Below, one piece after another: positions 17,910 through 25,545 of a stretch of 34,789 bases of DNA; the stretch's first letter is position 1, and every line of letters begins with the position of its first letter. The notes under the pieces were generated by a model, which made no database searches, was not told the origin of the DNA, and worked only from the letters and a program-made list of their open reading frames with translations. The DNA comes from Candidatus Heimdallarchaeota archaeon. Lineage in GTDB: Archaea; Asgardarchaeota; Heimdallarchaeia; Heimdallarchaeales; Kariarchaeaceae. The position numbers and the translations under genes are program-made. The DNA is taken from NCBI GenBank assembly GCA_015523565.1, contig WAKA01000140.1, positions 1-34,789 on the forward strand, in the 5' to 3' direction.

Positions 17910-18452
17910 ATGGTGAAAATTGGGAAATATGAAGTAAACCTCGATTATTATTATTATGACAATTATGTTTGGGTTAATCGTGAAAGTGACAATGAAGTGG
18001 AAATTGGATTGACAGACTATGGACAACAAATGCTTAAGGATATCATAGATATTGAACCCCCACAAAAATCACAGCGCTTTGCAGAAGGAACCCCTTTCAT
18101 ACAAATTGAATCCATCTCCAAGGATTTTGTGCTTAAGTCCCCACTTTCCTGTGTAGTTTTGGAAGTTAACCATGCTGTGGTGGAAAACCCTGAACTCCTG
18201 AATGAAAAACCATTCCAGACTTGGATCGTTCGAGCTGAAGTCTTAGACCTTTCTGATTTTGACAAACTGATGGACGGGGACGATATGGCAGACATAATAG
18301 CTGACGAAATCGGGGACGAAATTGAAGAAATTGAATTTGACGAAGACGCTGAATTTGATTATGAAAATGAACTGAATTTTGATTCTGGGGATGACTATTA
18401 CGGGGAATACAATGACGATGAATTTTATTTCTATGATGAAGACGAATATTGA
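17910..18452 (+). CDS. GcvH-like protein lacking the lipoyl lysine, with acidic tail
   Basis: A 180-residue protein whose first 120 residues follow the glycine cleavage H protein: NYVWVNRESDNEVEIGLTDYGQQ (seen in parts), FIQIES, SPLSCVVLEVN, ENPELLNEKPF and TWIVRAEV. Genuine H proteins carry lipoate on the Lys of ESVKA. Aligning ESISKDFVLKSP (residues 67-78) with ESVKA..(7)..P without gaps puts Ser70 at the lipoyl position; Lys71 is one residue off. The last 55 residues are almost wholly Asp, Glu and Tyr/Phe. No other glycine cleavage gene is nearby; CutA follows after 32 bases. It may be an H-like carrier with shifted attachment, or a protein that has lost the cofactor. The family is fairly sure, the function unknown. 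Confidence 0.8.
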   Translation: MVKIGKYEVNLDYYYYDNYVWVNRESDNEVEIGLTDYGQQMLKDIIDIEPPQKSQRFAEGTPFIQIESISKDFVLKSPLSCVVLEVNHAVVENPELLNEKPFQTWIVRAEVLDLSDFDKLMDGDDMADIIADEIGDEIEEIEFDEDAEFDYENELNFDSGDDYYGEYNDDEFYFYDEDEY

Positions 18453-18484
18453 ACCTTATAATAATCCCTTCCTTGAAATCAATT

Positions 18485-18796
18485 ATGAAGGCAATTTGTG
18501 AAACTGTGACAACAGTTGCATCATCACAAGATGCGGAAAAAATTATCGAGGAATTGACAAAACGAAAACTAGTTGCTTGCATCCAGCAAATTCCCATTAC
18601 ATCAACATATTATTGGGAAGGGAAATGGCAAGTTGATCCTGAGATTGAATTGAAGCTAAAACATTCCCTTAGATCAAAAGATGCGGTATTGGAACTATTG
18701 AAGGAAATACATCCATATGACACTCCTCAAATAATTACATGGACTGTGGATGCATCCGATGATTATGCAAAATGGGTAAATGAGACATGCGAATAA
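18485..18796 (+). CDS. cutA: CutA1 family protein
   Basis: A 103-residue protein of the CutA1 (divalent cation tolerance) family, small trimeric ferredoxin-like proteins of unclear function. The order of motifs fits: TVASSQDAEKIIEELTKRKLVACIQQIPITSTYYWEG (seen as consecutive short motifs), EIELKLKHS, and EIHPYDTPQIITW, which is the family's highly conserved segment. The ATG at 18485 gives the normal length; a TTG at 18449 would add twelve atypical residues and overlap the upstream gene. It lies 32 bases after the GcvH-like gene, probably in one transcript. Confidence 0.93.
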   Translation: MKAICETVTTVASSQDAEKIIEELTKRKLVACIQQIPITSTYYWEGKWQVDPEIELKLKHSLRSKDAVLELLKEIHPYDTPQIITWTVDASDDYAKWVNETCE

Positions 18797-18885
18797 AAAT
18801 TATGTAAATAGAAATTCTTCCCTAGAGTGGCGCTATCAATATTAATCTATGACTCAACATCTTGAGTGTACTTCTTGAAAAATTT

Positions 18886-18895
18886 TAATAACCTT
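18886..18895 (+). promoter_or_regulatory. Candidate TATA box of the tRNA gene
   Basis: An A/T-rich run around TTTTAATAAC lies about 50 bases before the tRNA 5' end. Initiation about 25-28 bases downstream would start the precursor near 18914, at the left arm of the inverted repeat that flanks the tRNA. It was called by eye. Confidence 0.4.
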
Positions 18896-18977
18896 GTTAT
18901 TCATCATTAAATTGGAACAGGCATTCCCACAATGTAAATTTGACCCGATGGTGTAATGGTAACATTGGGGATTGTGG

Positions 18978-18990
18978 CAGTTCGCTGCAA
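18978..18990 (+). other. tRNA intron 1 (anticodon loop, position 37/38)
   Basis: Thirteen bases at the canonical archaeal position. In the precursor, exon UUGU (18972-18975) can pair with GCAA (18987-18990), leaving the three-base bulge GGC, and a tiny AG/CU stem closes a UUCG loop. This is a relaxed rather than strict bulge-helix-bulge. Boundaries may shift by one base (18977-18989), giving loop TTGTGAA instead of TTGTGGA; the anticodon is unchanged. Confidence 0.65.
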
Positions 18991-19012
18991 ATCTCCCTAG
19001 CTGTGGGTTCGA

Positions 19013-19043
19013 TAATCACATAGTTGTGTGCTTGTGGTCGAAA
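19013..19043 (+). other. tRNA intron 2 (T-loop, near position 58/59)
   Basis: Thirty-one bases interrupt the T loop. The fold is a strict BHB: outer helix GUGGG/CCCAC (19003-19007/19046-19050), 3' bulge AGU (19043-19045), four-pair central helix UUCG/CGAA (19008-19011/19039-19042), 5' bulge AUA (19012-19014), and inner helix AUCACA/UGUGGU (19015-19020/19033-19038). Excision leaves a seven-base T loop. The exact cut within each bulge can move by one base without changing the intron length. Confidence 0.8.
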
Positions 19044-19069
19044 GTCCCACTCGGGTCATTGCCTGTTCC

Positions 19070-19077
19070 TTTTTTTT
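19070..19077 (+). terminator. Oligo-T terminator after the tRNA
   Basis: Eight consecutive T residues on the coding strand directly after the right arm of the inverted repeat. Oligo-U runs terminate archaeal transcription; here the preceding long-range stem would add a hairpin-like element. Confidence 0.6.
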
Positions 19078-19111
19078 CTCATTCATTTAGCCCCATTAGG
19101 CATTTTTAAGT

Positions 19112-20476
19112 GTGCATCAATCATGCTTTCTTGTGTTCAAACTCCATTTTGAATTTCTAAAAAGCAATCAACTCTTAGGGCTATCAACCTTTCAATTTTT
19201 GGCTTTTTTCAGACGTGCAATATTCTATACCTTTGTCATTGTATATTTGCGTGAAAATATGGGATTGACAACAACACAGGTCACGCTTTTGGGAACTATC
19301 GGAATGATTGCAAATACCTTGGCTCAAACACTTTTGTGGGGGAGAATACTTGATCGGGCTCATAGACCGACTCTATTTATCTCTGTAGGGGAAATGATTG
19401 CTGGAATTGGACATTTTTTTGTGTTTTTCTGGCATAAGTCACTTCTCAAAAGTGGTTCACTATTACAGGCAGGTTTCTCAATCATATTGGGATTGGCAAC
19501 CATCGAAATCTTTTGGAGCATGTCCAATGTGGGATGGTCTGCCATAATTTCAGATCTTACACTGAAAACAGAAAGGTCCCAGCTAATGGCATTGCTCTCT
19601 TTCATTGGCGGCATTGGTGGATTATTCGGTGCCACTGTTGGTGGGTTTCTCTTCATGGATGGTCTTGGTTTCTCTGAGGGGACATTGTTCTACTTTCCTG
19701 CTGTGGTTATGATATTATCTGGTTTTATCGTTGTAATGACCATAAAGGAATCATCTGTTAAGGAAGTGATTGCCAAAGTCAATTCAAATGGAGATGAAAA
19801 TGGGGAACAAACCCACAATGAATACCTTAAATTCAAGGAAATCCCCAATCACAATCTGATTTTGCTTTTTCTGGTAGTCCTTGTGCTTGTCAACTTTGGT
19901 AGGAACTCCGTGATTTTAATCACACAACTTTATCTTGCTTCCGATATTGGGTTTAATGTTGGCGGAAACGGGTTGGGTCTTTTCAGAAACATAAGTTCAA
20001 TTGCTGTAATGTTTTGGAGCATTGTTCTCAATTCAAAACACCTCAAAGGAAAAGAAAAGGAAATGTTCATTTTTGGCATCCTATGTGTAATCATGGGTTA
20101 CATTTGGCTTATCTTCTCTCCAAGCTTTGGGCTGTCTCTAATTAGCGCTTTCTTGATCGGAACTTCACAAATCGTGATTCAGGTGACAAGTTACACTCTT
20201 ATTTCCACTTTAATTCCACCTTCTTGGAGAGGTAGAATTTTCTCTTGGTACAATGCAACATTCATGCTGTCCTTTGGAATTGCAGGTACCCTAATTACGG
20301 GTCCCATCAGCGATTATTTGATTTATGGTCGCGGATATTCAGATCTTTTTGCCTATCGCATTGCGTTTATTGCTGCAATCATAATTGTCACTTTTGGCTT
20401 AATCCTTTTCTTCCCTCTAAGAAAGGCATTCCAATTACAACTTGCCAATGACGACATGTCTAGGGAAATTTCATAA
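19112..20476 (+). CDS. Major facilitator superfamily transporter
   Basis: A 454-residue membrane protein with about twelve hydrophobic segments in two halves, separated by a charged loop near residues 215-245. The loop between helices 2 and 3 reads GRILDRAHRPTLFI, matching the MFS G-x-L-x-D-R-x-x-R signature, and the second half has HLKGKEKEMFIFG at the equivalent place. The substrate is unknown. The start is GTG at 19112; the first 20 residues are atypical, so a later start is possible. It lies 22 bases upstream of glycerol kinase in the same direction, so a role in glycerol, glycerol-phosphate or related uptake is attractive but only inferred. Confidence 0.85.
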   Translation: MHQSCFLVFKLHFEFLKSNQLLGLSTFQFLAFFRRAIFYTFVIVYLRENMGLTTTQVTLLGTIGMIANTLAQTLLWGRILDRAHRPTLFISVGEMIAGIGHFFVFFWHKSLLKSGSLLQAGFSIILGLATIEIFWSMSNVGWSAIISDLTLKTERSQLMALLSFIGGIGGLFGATVGGFLFMDGLGFSEGTLFYFPAVVMILSGFIVVMTIKESSVKEVIAKVNSNGDENGEQTHNEYLKFKEIPNHNLILLFLVVLVLVNFGRNSVILITQLYLASDIGFNVGGNGLGLFRNISSIAVMFWSIVLNSKHLKGKEKEMFIFGILCVIMGYIWLIFSPSFGLSLISAFLIGTSQIVIQVTSYTLISTLIPPSWRGRIFSWYNATFMLSFGIAGTLITGPISDYLIYGRGYSDLFAYRIAFIAAIIIVTFGLILFFPLRKAFQLQLANDDMSREIS

Positions 20477-20498
20477 GCTTTCTCTCTGTTATTAAATT

Positions 20499-21971
20499 AT
20501 GAGTTATATCCTCACTATTGATCAAGGAACCTCAAGTACACGTTCGCTTGTGATAAACGAGAAGGCTCAAATTGTCTCTTCCTCACAAATGGAACATAAA
20601 CAATATTATCCTGCAGAGGCTTGGGTGGAGCATGACCCCTTGGAAATTAAGGAAAATGTCCTGAAAACAATGAAGGAAGCTGTAAACTCTGCAAAAATTG
20701 ATTGGAACGAGATTAAGTCCATCGGGGTGACTAACCAACGGGAAACTGTTGTCGCTTGGAATAAATCTACGGGAATTCCATTGGCAAATGCAATTGTTTG
20801 GCAATGCCGAAGGACAGCCCCAATGATTCAACAGCTTATCAATGATGGCTATCGTGATGTATTTCATGAAAAGACAGGCTTAGTGCTGGACGCCTACTTT
20901 TCTGGTACAAAAATAAAATGGTTAACGGAAAACGTCCCAAAGGTTTCAGAATCCTTGAAAAACAGCGAACTTGCAGTTGGTACAATTGACTCATGGATTA
21001 TCTACTTTTTGACAGGCAATCACAAAACAGATGCATCAAATGCAAGCAGAACCTTGCTGTATAATCTGAATAATATGGAATGGGATAATGAACTAGGTGA
21101 AATCTTGAAAATTCCTATTTCCATTCTTCCTGATGTAAATCCCAACAATGCAGAGCCATTTGGCTATTTCGAAATAGAGGGAAATCAAATCCCCATTCGA
21201 GGGGTTCTAGGCGACCAACAGGCGGCATTGTTTGGACATGGTGCATTCAATGAAGGAGATATGAAATCCACTTATGGAACTGGAAACTTTATCCTGATGA
21301 ATACTGGATCTGAAAGGAAATTCTCGAAAAATGGATTGTTGACAACTGTTGGATGGCAAATCGGAAACCAAATGACATATGCCGTAGAAGGAAGCGTCTT
21401 TATTACTGGTGCCGCGTTACTTTGGTTGAGAGATGGACTGGGTTTAATAAATGACTATAGTGAAATAGACAGACTTGTTGATAATCATTCTCCCACTTCA
21501 GAGTTGTTCTTTGTTCCTGCCTTCGTGGGATTGGGTGCACCGCATTGGGATTCAAGTGCAAGGGGAATGATGATTGGCATTACCCGTGATACAAACAAAA
21601 AAGATATCGTATATGCAACACTGGAAAGCATTGCATACCAGACAGATGACCTGATTAACGTGATGAAATTGGACACTAACATGTCATTTGATAAACTCAG
21701 GGTTGATGGAGGCATTACACGTTCCAAAGCATTAATGCAAAGGCAAGCCGATATCTCCCGTGTTGAAATTATTGTTCCTGAAAACATAGAGACCACTGCA
21801 TTGGGTGCAGGGTTGATGGCAGGGCTTGGATCCATTTGGGAAGACCTTGATACACTTAGGGAATTGAATCCCCCGAAAGAATCCTATACACCTTCCACAG
21901 ATGAAGGTAAGGAGCTGAAACGAAAAGAAAAATGGAAAGAAGCTGTGAACCGCAGTAAATCATGGGCTTGA
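20499..21971 (+). CDS. glpK: Glycerol kinase
   Basis: A 490-residue FGGY-family kinase that phosphorylates glycerol to sn-glycerol-3-phosphate with ATP. Visible motifs are ILTIDQGTSSTRSLV at the N-terminus (first phosphate loop), GVTNQRETVVAWN, QCRRTAP, YFSGTKIKWL, GVLGDQQAALFGHG, STYGTGNFILMNTG, FVPAFVGLGAPHWD and TALGAGLMAGLG. These match GlpK rather than the other FGGY sugar kinases, and the length is typical (about 500). It is 22 bases downstream of the MFS gene. The product is G3P, the bacterial/eukaryal glycerol enantiomer, while archaeal membrane lipids use G1P, so this enzyme is probably catabolic. No G3P dehydrogenase is visible in the window. Confidence 0.97.
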   Translation: MSYILTIDQGTSSTRSLVINEKAQIVSSSQMEHKQYYPAEAWVEHDPLEIKENVLKTMKEAVNSAKIDWNEIKSIGVTNQRETVVAWNKSTGIPLANAIVWQCRRTAPMIQQLINDGYRDVFHEKTGLVLDAYFSGTKIKWLTENVPKVSESLKNSELAVGTIDSWIIYFLTGNHKTDASNASRTLLYNLNNMEWDNELGEILKIPISILPDVNPNNAEPFGYFEIEGNQIPIRGVLGDQQAALFGHGAFNEGDMKSTYGTGNFILMNTGSERKFSKNGLLTTVGWQIGNQMTYAVEGSVFITGAALLWLRDGLGLINDYSEIDRLVDNHSPTSELFFVPAFVGLGAPHWDSSARGMMIGITRDTNKKDIVYATLESIAYQTDDLINVMKLDTNMSFDKLRVDGGITRSKALMQRQADISRVEIIVPENIETTALGAGLMAGLGSIWEDLDTLRELNPPKESYTPSTDEGKELKRKEKWKEAVNRSKSWA

Positions 21972-22020
21972 ACAATAATTTTTCCCGAATTATTCTTAAA
22001 TCCATTTTCGATGAATAATT

Positions 22021-24456
22021 ATGAAATTTTCTGGATTCCTCAAGACTTTGGGAATATTCCTGTTAGGTCTAATCATTTTATTGTCATCCACTGTCTATCT
22101 AGTATACCACAACACAGGGGATTCTTTTTCAGAAGTTCAGTCATCATTTCTTTCAGCCCCTGTCAAGGTTTATAGGGATGCATTGGGTACTCCTACCATA
22201 ATTGGGGAAAACCTAAAGGACGTGCTGTTTGCACAGGGATATGAGTTTGCCCGTGATCGACTGTGGCAACTTGAATTTTATCGATCTGTTGCAGCAGGAG
22301 AACTATCACGTCTATTCGGAAAAGACCTTGTCAATGCAGACAAGGCATTACGAAAAATGGGTATCTATAGAGCCGCTGAAGTGGCCGCTTCAAAACTCTC
22401 TCCACAATTTGTTGATTATCTTGAAGCATATGTCGCAGGTGTAAATGAATATATACAAACCCATCAAAATGCATTGCCACTTGAATTCCAGATATTAGGC
22501 GTCAAACCAAAACAACTGACAATAGTGAATGTCATTTCTATGCAAGGTGTCATGTCTTTTACCTTGGCATATGCTGGATTGTCTGCTGAGCTCCAAAGAC
22601 TGCAATTGGTCAAAAAAGTCGGCGGTGAAAAATCTCTTGAAATCTTGCCAGTTGATTATAAACCTGCGGCAGATTATCTGAGAAATGTAACTGTAAATGA
22701 CGTTGGTGCACTCGGAACTGATATGTCAAAAAACGCTCTTATCAAGGTTTTTGGAGATCTTCAAAAGCTTGCAATGGGTGTTGGCTCCAATAATTGGGTT
22801 GTCAGCGGCAAGCTTACCCAAAGTGGAAAACCCATTCTGGCAAATGACATGCATCTTGACCTTTCCGCACCTGGGATATGGTATCAGGTTCAACTAATTG
22901 CAAAAGACGGTTCATTGCATGTCCAAGGTTTTGCACTGCCAGGCATTCCATTCATTATTGCGGGTCACAATGAAAAAATCGCTTGGGGCTATACAAACAC
23001 AAGGCTTGATGCCGTTGATCTGTTCTATCTGAAAAGAAATGAAACTCATTATCTAGTAAATGATACTGTCTGGGTGCCATTCGATAAAAAAGTTGAAACT
23101 ATTGAAGTAAAGGGTTCTGATCCCGTTGAATTCTCTTATGAACTTTCCAAATTCGGTGTGATGGATACGATTGATGGAACCGAATACGCAATCCGATGGA
23201 CTCTGACAGAGGGTTATGAAAGGGATCAAATAATTCGGGCAATTTTTGGATTGAATGTCGCTGAAAATGTCAATGACATTCATGAAGCTCTGAGATATTT
23301 TGCAGTGCCTGGTCAAAATGTAGTATTTGCAACAGTTGATGGTCAAATTGGTTACCAATTCGCTGGATTGATCCCCCTCCGAAAAAATGGATTTGGATTA
23401 TTGCCTCAAAATGGAAGCAATGGAAATAACGACTGGATAGGGGAAGTTCCCTATGAAGACCAGCTATTTGTAGTTGATCCCCAAAAGGGTTATTTTGTAA
23501 CTGCAAACCAAGATGTAGATACAAGACATCAATTCTACATCAGTGACATGTATGATGTTGCTTATCGGGCAAAACGTATCAGTCAAATACTTGAAAACCA
23601 AACCAACTTTGATCTGCCTAGTGGAAAATTTTCAGAACAGGACATCATCAGAATACAAGCTGACGTTTACACCCTTGCCGCAGAAGATATCTTGGATCCC
23701 GTAATTGGTTCATTGATGTCATATGACTTCTCTTCACTTACTGATGACACCAATATGGTTGCTGATGCCCTATCATTGCTGAAGAATTGGGACAAAAAAG
23801 TTATCGCGTCTTCCACCGCGGCTACAATTTTTGTAACATTCAGGATACATTATGTGCATCAGACATTTAGTGATGAATTGGGTTACAATCTCACAAATGA
23901 CATTAATTATAGAAGTCATGGCGCATTGGTAAGATTCCTGAAAAATCCAGAGAATGTAACATGGTTTGACAATGTCAATACAACAACCAAAGAAAATTAT
24001 GTTGACATTGCTGCCCAAGCATTAGTCAATGCAATTGCACAACTAAAGGAAAATTTGGGTGATGATATGTCGAAATGGACTTGGGGATCCTTGCATCAGG
24101 TGACCTTTGTTCATCCAATGGGCGCTGTTCTTTCATTTTTGAATGTTGGTTCTGCCCCATCAAATGGTTCAACCTTTACTGTAAATGCGGGTGGCGGATA
24201 TGGTTGGGATGTAAGGAATCTTGACTATTCACAAGCATTTGGATCTTCAGAAAGAATTGTGGCAAGAGTTGAATCAAGCTGGTCTAATGTTTATGGTATC
24301 ACACCCCCTGGAATTAGTGGAAACAGGTTTTCTAAGCACTATGGCGATCGATTTGATGATTGGCGATATGTCCGCCTCACAAAATGGACATTTGGTGAAA
24401 AAAACGTCATAGAAACTCAGCAATTGGCTGTGGAATACAAAAAGGAGGAATTATGA
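22021..24456 (+). CDS. Penicillin acylase family Ntn-hydrolase
   Basis: An 811-residue protein of the penicillin amidase family (S45). A hydrophobic N-terminal segment (about residues 8-27) is a signal anchor or signal peptide, so the enzyme probably acts outside the membrane. The precursor cleavage site is visible as MGVGSNNWVVSG: the Ser after Gly becomes the N-terminal nucleophile of the beta chain after autocatalysis. GKPILANDMHLDLSAPGIWYQV follows as in the family (in shorter parts), and the oxyanion Asn is expected in the later half. Family members hydrolyse beta-lactams, acyl-homoserine lactones or other N-acyl amides; the native substrate is unknown. A TATA-like run lies about 27 bases before the ATG. 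It overlaps the next gene by four bases. Confidence 0.92.
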   Translation: MKFSGFLKTLGIFLLGLIILLSSTVYLVYHNTGDSFSEVQSSFLSAPVKVYRDALGTPTIIGENLKDVLFAQGYEFARDRLWQLEFYRSVAAGELSRLFGKDLVNADKALRKMGIYRAAEVAASKLSPQFVDYLEAYVAGVNEYIQTHQNALPLEFQILGVKPKQLTIVNVISMQGVMSFTLAYAGLSAELQRLQLVKKVGGEKSLEILPVDYKPAADYLRNVTVNDVGALGTDMSKNALIKVFGDLQKLAMGVGSNNWVVSGKLTQSGKPILANDMHLDLSAPGIWYQVQLIAKDGSLHVQGFALPGIPFIIAGHNEKIAWGYTNTRLDAVDLFYLKRNETHYLVNDTVWVPFDKKVETIEVKGSDPVEFSYELSKFGVMDTIDGTEYAIRWTLTEGYERDQIIRAIFGLNVAENVNDIHEALRYFAVPGQNVVFATVDGQIGYQFAGLIPLRKNGFGLLPQNGSNGNNDWIGEVPYEDQLFVVDPQKGYFVTANQDVDTRHQFYISDMYDVAYRAKRISQILENQTNFDLPSGKFSEQDIIRIQADVYTLAAEDILDPVIGSLMSYDFSSLTDDTNMVADALSLLKNWDKKVIASSTAATIFVTFRIHYVHQTFSDELGYNLTNDINYRSHGALVRFLKNPENVTWFDNVNTTTKENYVDIAAQALVNAIAQLKENLGDDMSKWTWGSLHQVTFVHPMGAVLSFLNVGSAPSNGSTFTVNAGGGYGWDVRNLDYSQAFGSSERIVARVESSWSNVYGITPPGISGNRFSKHYGDRFDDWRYVRLTKWTFGEKNVIETQQLAVEYKKEEL

Positions 24457-24851
24457 TGGAAGGAAAAATCATTCTTCAATTTGCATTTGCAATGCTCGGA
24501 TTATTCACCTCTTTAATGGCCACTCGCTTGGATATCTTAGCTAGTATCCTAGTGTTAGGCGGCTTTGCCCTAATTGCAATAGACCGTCTTGTCTTGCTAT
24601 CCTTTATTCAACTGAAAAGATTGACGGAGAAACAATATAAGGTTCATAAAATCCTTGGAATTGTCTTTCCCTTGTTGCTCTTAATGGGATTGCTGTTTGG
24701 GAAGATTCTTCCAGGGGATACAATATTCTCTATTCCCTTTGGATACTTTTTCCAATTAAGCTTGGCTTATACAATCTGTGTCATTCTATCGATAAAAATG
24801 CTTTTTGTTTCATACAATGAATCTCACTTGGATACTTCTACCAATTCCTGA
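24453..24851 (+). CDS. Small four-helix membrane protein
   Basis: A 132-residue protein with four predicted transmembrane helices: residues about 7-25, 29-50, 65-85 and 95-118. The middle loop is basic (KRLTEKQYKVHK) and therefore cytoplasmic. No family is recognised. The start codon overlaps the stop of the acylase gene (ATGA), and a strong Shine-Dalgarno sequence AAGGAGG lies inside the end of that gene, so translation is coupled; a second ATG at 24456 is also possible. Its tail overlaps the converging phosphodiesterase gene by 28 bases. The tight coupling suggests it accompanies the acylase at the membrane. Confidence 0.7.
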   Translation: MMEGKIILQFAFAMLGLFTSLMATRLDILASILVLGGFALIAIDRLVLLSFIQLKRLTEKQYKVHKILGIVFPLLLLMGLLFGKILPGDTIFSIPFGYFFQLSLAYTICVILSIKMLFVSYNESHLDTSTNS

Positions 24852-25501
24852 ACAAGTTTTGGTTTGTCTGTTATTATTGCATCCACATTCAGCTTTCTCA
24901 TTCTCTTTATCCATTTCTCCCTGTTGACAGTCCATGGATGAATTTCTATCCCATTTTTATGTGCCCAATCGACATGCTTTTTCCTTAACAATAAGAAAAG
25001 TGGATTTATCGAATAAAGTCCATTCAATTTTCTATTGACCTGATCCCATTTTTTCAATCTTGGAAGGACACAAAGAAATGCCCCTCTGATTTTCGGGACT
25101 TCTTTACAAACTCCCAATAACGCTTTATAATTGAAGCTTGAAACATAAATCCTTTCAAGTTCTGTATTCTCCTTCAAAAATTTTGCAAGTTCCTTCCCCA
25201 ATATGCGGGGGTCTTTATTGTCTTTTGGGACTTTTAATTCTATATTGAGGTTTATATCCAATTTCAATACATCTTCAAGCAATGGTGGAACATAATCCAA
25301 ATTTTCTTTTATTTCCTCATATGGTGTCTCTTCAATAACCAATCCATTGGGAATTTTAAAATCATGATATACAACCCATTGTTCATCCAATGATTTATGG
25401 ACATCCAATTCAACAAAATGGAACCCTTCACTTTTTGCCCTTTTAAATGCCTCTATTGTATTTTCTGGATCTCCCAACCCCCTATGGCAGATTATTTCCA
25501 T
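24824..25501 (-). CDS. Glycerophosphodiester phosphodiesterase
   Basis: A 225-residue GDPD-family TIM barrel. It hydrolyses glycerophosphodiesters (from phospholipid head groups or teichoic-type polymers) to sn-glycerol-3-phosphate and an alcohol. The catalytic HRG is ICHRG at residues 4-8, followed by DPENTIEAF, FVELDVHKS (metal ligands Glu and Asp) and YHDF (second catalytic His); later KVPKD and IHPWTVN are typical. No signal peptide is present, so it is probably cytoplasmic. In some archaea and bacteria relatives act on glycerophosphoinositol. Glycerol kinase upstream feeds the same G3P pool. It is probably the downstream gene of a minus-strand pair with the membrane protein at 25546. Confidence 0.92.
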   Translation of the reverse strand: MEIICHRGLGDPENTIEAFKRAKSEGFHFVELDVHKSLDEQWVVYHDFKIPNGLVIEETPYEEIKENLDYVPPLLEDVLKLDINLNIELKVPKDNKDPRILGKELAKFLKENTELERIYVSSFNYKALLGVCKEVPKIRGAFLCVLPRLKKWDQVNRKLNGLYSINPLFLLLRKKHVDWAHKNGIEIHPWTVNREKWIKRMRKLNVDAIITDKPKLVQELVEVSK

Positions 25502-25545
25502 GATTTTGCATCATCCCTGTTCTATTTAATCTTGATGTCCATCAG

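Larger units (their letters stand above)
18942..19058 (+). tRNA. tRNA-His (GTG), probable, with two introns
   Basis: The 117-base gene folds to a 73-base cloverleaf after removal of 13 and 31 bases. The acceptor is GACCCGA/TCGGGTC with discriminator A73 (19058). The D arm is GTGT-AATGGTA-ACAT with G18G19. The anticodon stem is GGGGA/TCTCC (18967-18971/18992-18996). The anticodon loop after splicing is TTGTGGA, giving anticodon GTG (18974-18976). The variable region is 18997-19002, with A15-T48 available as a Levitt pair. The T arm is GTGGG/CCCAC with spliced loop TTCGAGT. CCA is not encoded. Base -1 is T, so the G-1 of mature tRNA-His would have to be added. Archaeal tRNA-His usually has C73, which makes A73 odd. 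A Cys (GCA) reading is possible only with a non-standard intron and is less likely. Confidence 0.75.
18914..19069 (+). repeat. 10-bp inverted repeat flanking the tRNA
   Basis: GGAACAGGCA at 18914-18923 is the exact reverse complement of TGCCTGTTCC at 19060-19069. In a precursor RNA these would pair and bring leader and trailer together outside the acceptor stem. The right arm is followed directly by eight T residues. Confidence 0.75.

Noticed and set aside
18942..19058. tRNA-Cys (GCA) reading, using loop CTGCAAA with an intron at 18972-18984
   Set aside because: The required intron position between stem and loop shows no bulge-helix-bulge, whereas the His reading uses the canonical 37/38 site; discriminator and D arm also do not favour Cys.
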